Program-made: the position numbers and the translations under genes
Assembly: GCA_903922325.1 (NCBI GenBank)
Contig: CAIXTG010000199.1
Location: 1-7,332 of the forward strand
DNA length: 7,332 bases
Source of the DNA: an uncultured Actinomycetes bacterium
GTDB taxonomy: Bacteria; Actinomycetota; Actinomycetes; Nanopelagicales; Nanopelagicaceae
Reading direction: 5' to 3'
Shown here: in pieces, positions 6,812-7,332 of the stretch
Position numbering within the stretch: the stretch's first letter is position 1
How the letters are laid out: every line of letters begins with the position of its first letter
Notes under the pieces: model-generated
Databases searched by the model: none
What the model saw: the letters and a program-made list of their open reading frames with translations, nothing else
What the model was told of the DNA's origin: nothing

Positions 6812-6817
6812 AGCCTA
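6812..6817 (-). promoter_or_regulatory. Putative -10 box of a leaderless RDD-gene promoter
   Basis: The minus strand reads TAGGCT, then six bases, then the ATG at 6805. This spacing would place the transcription start at the start codon. The hexamer is the same as the one before lipB. No convincing -35 element is visible. Confidence 0.5.
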
Positions 6818-6887
6818 GATGATTTAGCGCACAACAGCCCGTTTTACGCTCATGAACGGAACAAGATCTGATTACCAGCAATTTTTA

Positions 6888-6897
6888 ACATCGATGT
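6888..6897. promoter_or_regulatory. Palindrome ACATCGATGT, possible operator for glnA
   Basis: This is a perfect 10-base palindrome 122 bases upstream of the glnA start. It overlaps GTAAC at 6896-6900, which matches the first half of the actinobacterial GlnR form (gTnAC-n6-GaAAC). The second half at 6907-6911 is GTTAT, a poor match. The site could bind a regulator, but no specific protein can be assigned. Confidence 0.3.
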
Positions 6898-6932
6898 AAC
6901 ACAACAGTTATGAACTTTTGCCTGCTGGGGCA

Positions 6933-6938
6933 TAGATT
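6933..6938 (+). promoter_or_regulatory. Possible -10 box of glnA
   Basis: TAGATT matches TANNNT and would start transcription near 6945, giving a leader of about 75 bases. The -35 region is weak (TTATGA at 6908-6913, 19-base spacing). TAACAT at 6886-6891 is an alternative -10 box that would give a longer leader. Confidence 0.25.
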
Positions 6939-6971
6939 TCAGCCCATAAAGCAAGGCCTCAAAGGCGAGGA

Positions 6972-6983
6972 AACCGATCGGTT
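6972..6983. repeat. 12-base perfect palindrome in the glnA leader
   Basis: AACCGATCGGTT reads the same on both strands, 36 bases before the glnA ATG. As RNA it could form a 4-bp stem with a GATC loop; as DNA it could be a dimeric protein-binding site. Its role is unknown. Confidence 0.4.
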
Positions 6984-7010
6984 GATTCCAACAGCCATCA
7001 TCTGAAAAAC

Positions 7011-7015
7011 AGGAG
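7011..7015 (+). promoter_or_regulatory. Ribosome binding site of glnA
   Basis: AGGAG lies four bases before the ATG at 7020. It is the best Shine-Dalgarno sequence in the window and supports the chosen glnA start. Confidence 0.8.
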
Positions 7016-7019
7016 AAAT

Positions 7020-7332
7020 ATGTTTAAGAATTCTGCAGAAATCTTTGCATACATCAAGAAAGAAGACGTTAAGTTAATTGACGTTCGCTTTACTGATTTG
7101 CCAGGTATCCAACACCACTTCAACGTTCCAGTTGAATCATTTGACGAAGCAGTTTTCACTGATGGTCTAATGTTCGACGGTTCTTCAATCCGTGGTTTCC
7201 AATCAATTCACGAATCAGATATGAAACTGCTGCCAGTTCCAAGTTCAGCATTTATCGATCCATTCCGTGATCAAAAGACTTTAGTAATTCTCTTCTCAGT
7301 TCATAATCCAGTCGATAACTCAGCTTATTCGC
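7020..7332 (+). CDS. glnA: Glutamine synthetase type I, N-terminal part
   Basis: GlnA makes glutamine from glutamate, ammonia and ATP and is the main entry point for ammonia. Only the first 104 codons are present; the gene continues past the right edge. The translation begins MFKNSAEIFAYIKKEDVKLI and carries the type I N-terminal landmarks: DVRFTDLPGIQHHFNVP (21-37), DGLMFDGSSIRGFQSIHESD (48-67) and FIDPFR (78-83). These belong to the beta-grasp domain, whose loop reaches the neighbouring subunit's active site. Codon choice differs from the other genes. All six Pro codons here are CCA, Ala is GCA or GCT, and Val is mostly GTT, as expected for a highly expressed gene. The adenylylation site cannot be seen because the C-terminus is missing. 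It resembles actinobacterial GlnA1. Confidence 0.97.
   Translation, partial: MFKNSAEIFAYIKKEDVKLIDVRFTDLPGIQHHFNVPVESFDEAVFTDGLMFDGSSIRGFQSIHESDMKLLPVPSSAFIDPFRDQKTLVILFSVHNPVDNSAYS

Larger units (their letters stand above)
6806..7019. other. Intergenic region between the RDD gene and glnA
   Basis: This 214-base divergent spacer is the longest non-coding stretch in the window. It holds the RDD-gene -10 box near its left end and the glnA promoter and leader to the right. Two perfect palindromes (6888-6897 and 6972-6983), several short potential hairpins and the glnA ribosome binding site can be seen. I find no tRNA, known riboswitch core or repeat array. Confidence 0.7.

Noticed and set aside
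6839..6859. CCGTT/AACGG inverted repeat in the RDD-glnA spacer
   Set aside because: Arms of five bases with an eleven-base loop and no T-run are too weak to call a terminator or operator.
6852..6899. 15-codon ORF upstream of glnA
   Set aside because: It has no Shine-Dalgarno sequence or suitably spaced -10 box, it is very short, and it crosses the palindrome; most likely chance.
6940..7019. Glutamine riboswitch ahead of glnA
   Set aside because: I do not see the conserved core of the known glnA/glutamine aptamer, and that class is mainly cyanobacterial and marine-metagenomic.
1..7332. Mobile element, CRISPR, defence or phage-related system
   Set aside because: No transposase, integrase, direct-repeat array or defence gene is visible; all genes are housekeeping or common membrane/enzyme families in a familiar actinobacterial order.

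Overview
This looks like an ordinary, gene-dense stretch of chromosome from a low-to-mid GC actinobacterium. By eye the GC content is in the mid-40s percent, which is unusual for the phylum. The protein sequences of LipA, LipB, the DUF4191 protein and GlnA are of the actinobacterial type. The order lipB-lipA-(DUF4191)-(RDD)-glnA is one I recall from Mycobacterium and relatives. The combination of low GC, very short intergenic gaps and likely leaderless genes would fit a streamlined freshwater lineage such as the acI/Nanopelagicales group, but that placement is inference.

Layout. Positions 1-3375 hold three minus-strand genes that read as one unit from right to left. First comes an MMPL/RND-type membrane transporter (3375-1225). 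Then, 19 bases later, a Gfo/Idh/MocA NAD(P)-dependent oxidoreductase (1205-189). Last is an FAD-dependent oxidoreductase that starts inside the end of the previous gene and runs off the left edge (196-1). An 83-base divergent spacer (3376-3458) separates this unit from a plus-strand operon: lipB (3459-4115), lipA (4112-5047), a PlsC-like acyltransferase (5040-5741) and a DUF4191 membrane protein (5743-6420). These genes overlap or are one base apart throughout. A minus-strand RDD-family membrane protein (6805-6428) converges on DUF4191 with only 7 bases between the stop codons. A 214-base spacer (6806-7019) then leads into the beginning of glnA (7020 to the right edge).

How the genes work together. 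LipB moves an octanoyl group from acyl carrier protein to the lipoyl domains of target enzymes, and LipA inserts the two sulfurs, so the two make protein-bound lipoate for the 2-oxoacid dehydrogenases and the glycine cleavage system. The next gene is an acyltransferase that probably acts on phospholipid or lysophospholipid precursors. This places lipoate synthesis and acyl-lipid metabolism in one transcript. GlnA makes glutamine from glutamate and ammonia and probably has its own regulated promoter. The role of the minus-strand MMPL/Gfo/FAD cluster cannot be fixed from sequence alone.

I found no mobile element, CRISPR array, tRNA, rRNA or clear rho-independent terminator, and no convincing undescribed system. 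The points most worth a second look are in the non-coding DNA: apparent leaderless promoters with a TAGGCT box just before lipB and the RDD gene, a compact divergent promoter pair, and two perfect palindromes plus possible alternative hairpins ahead of glnA.
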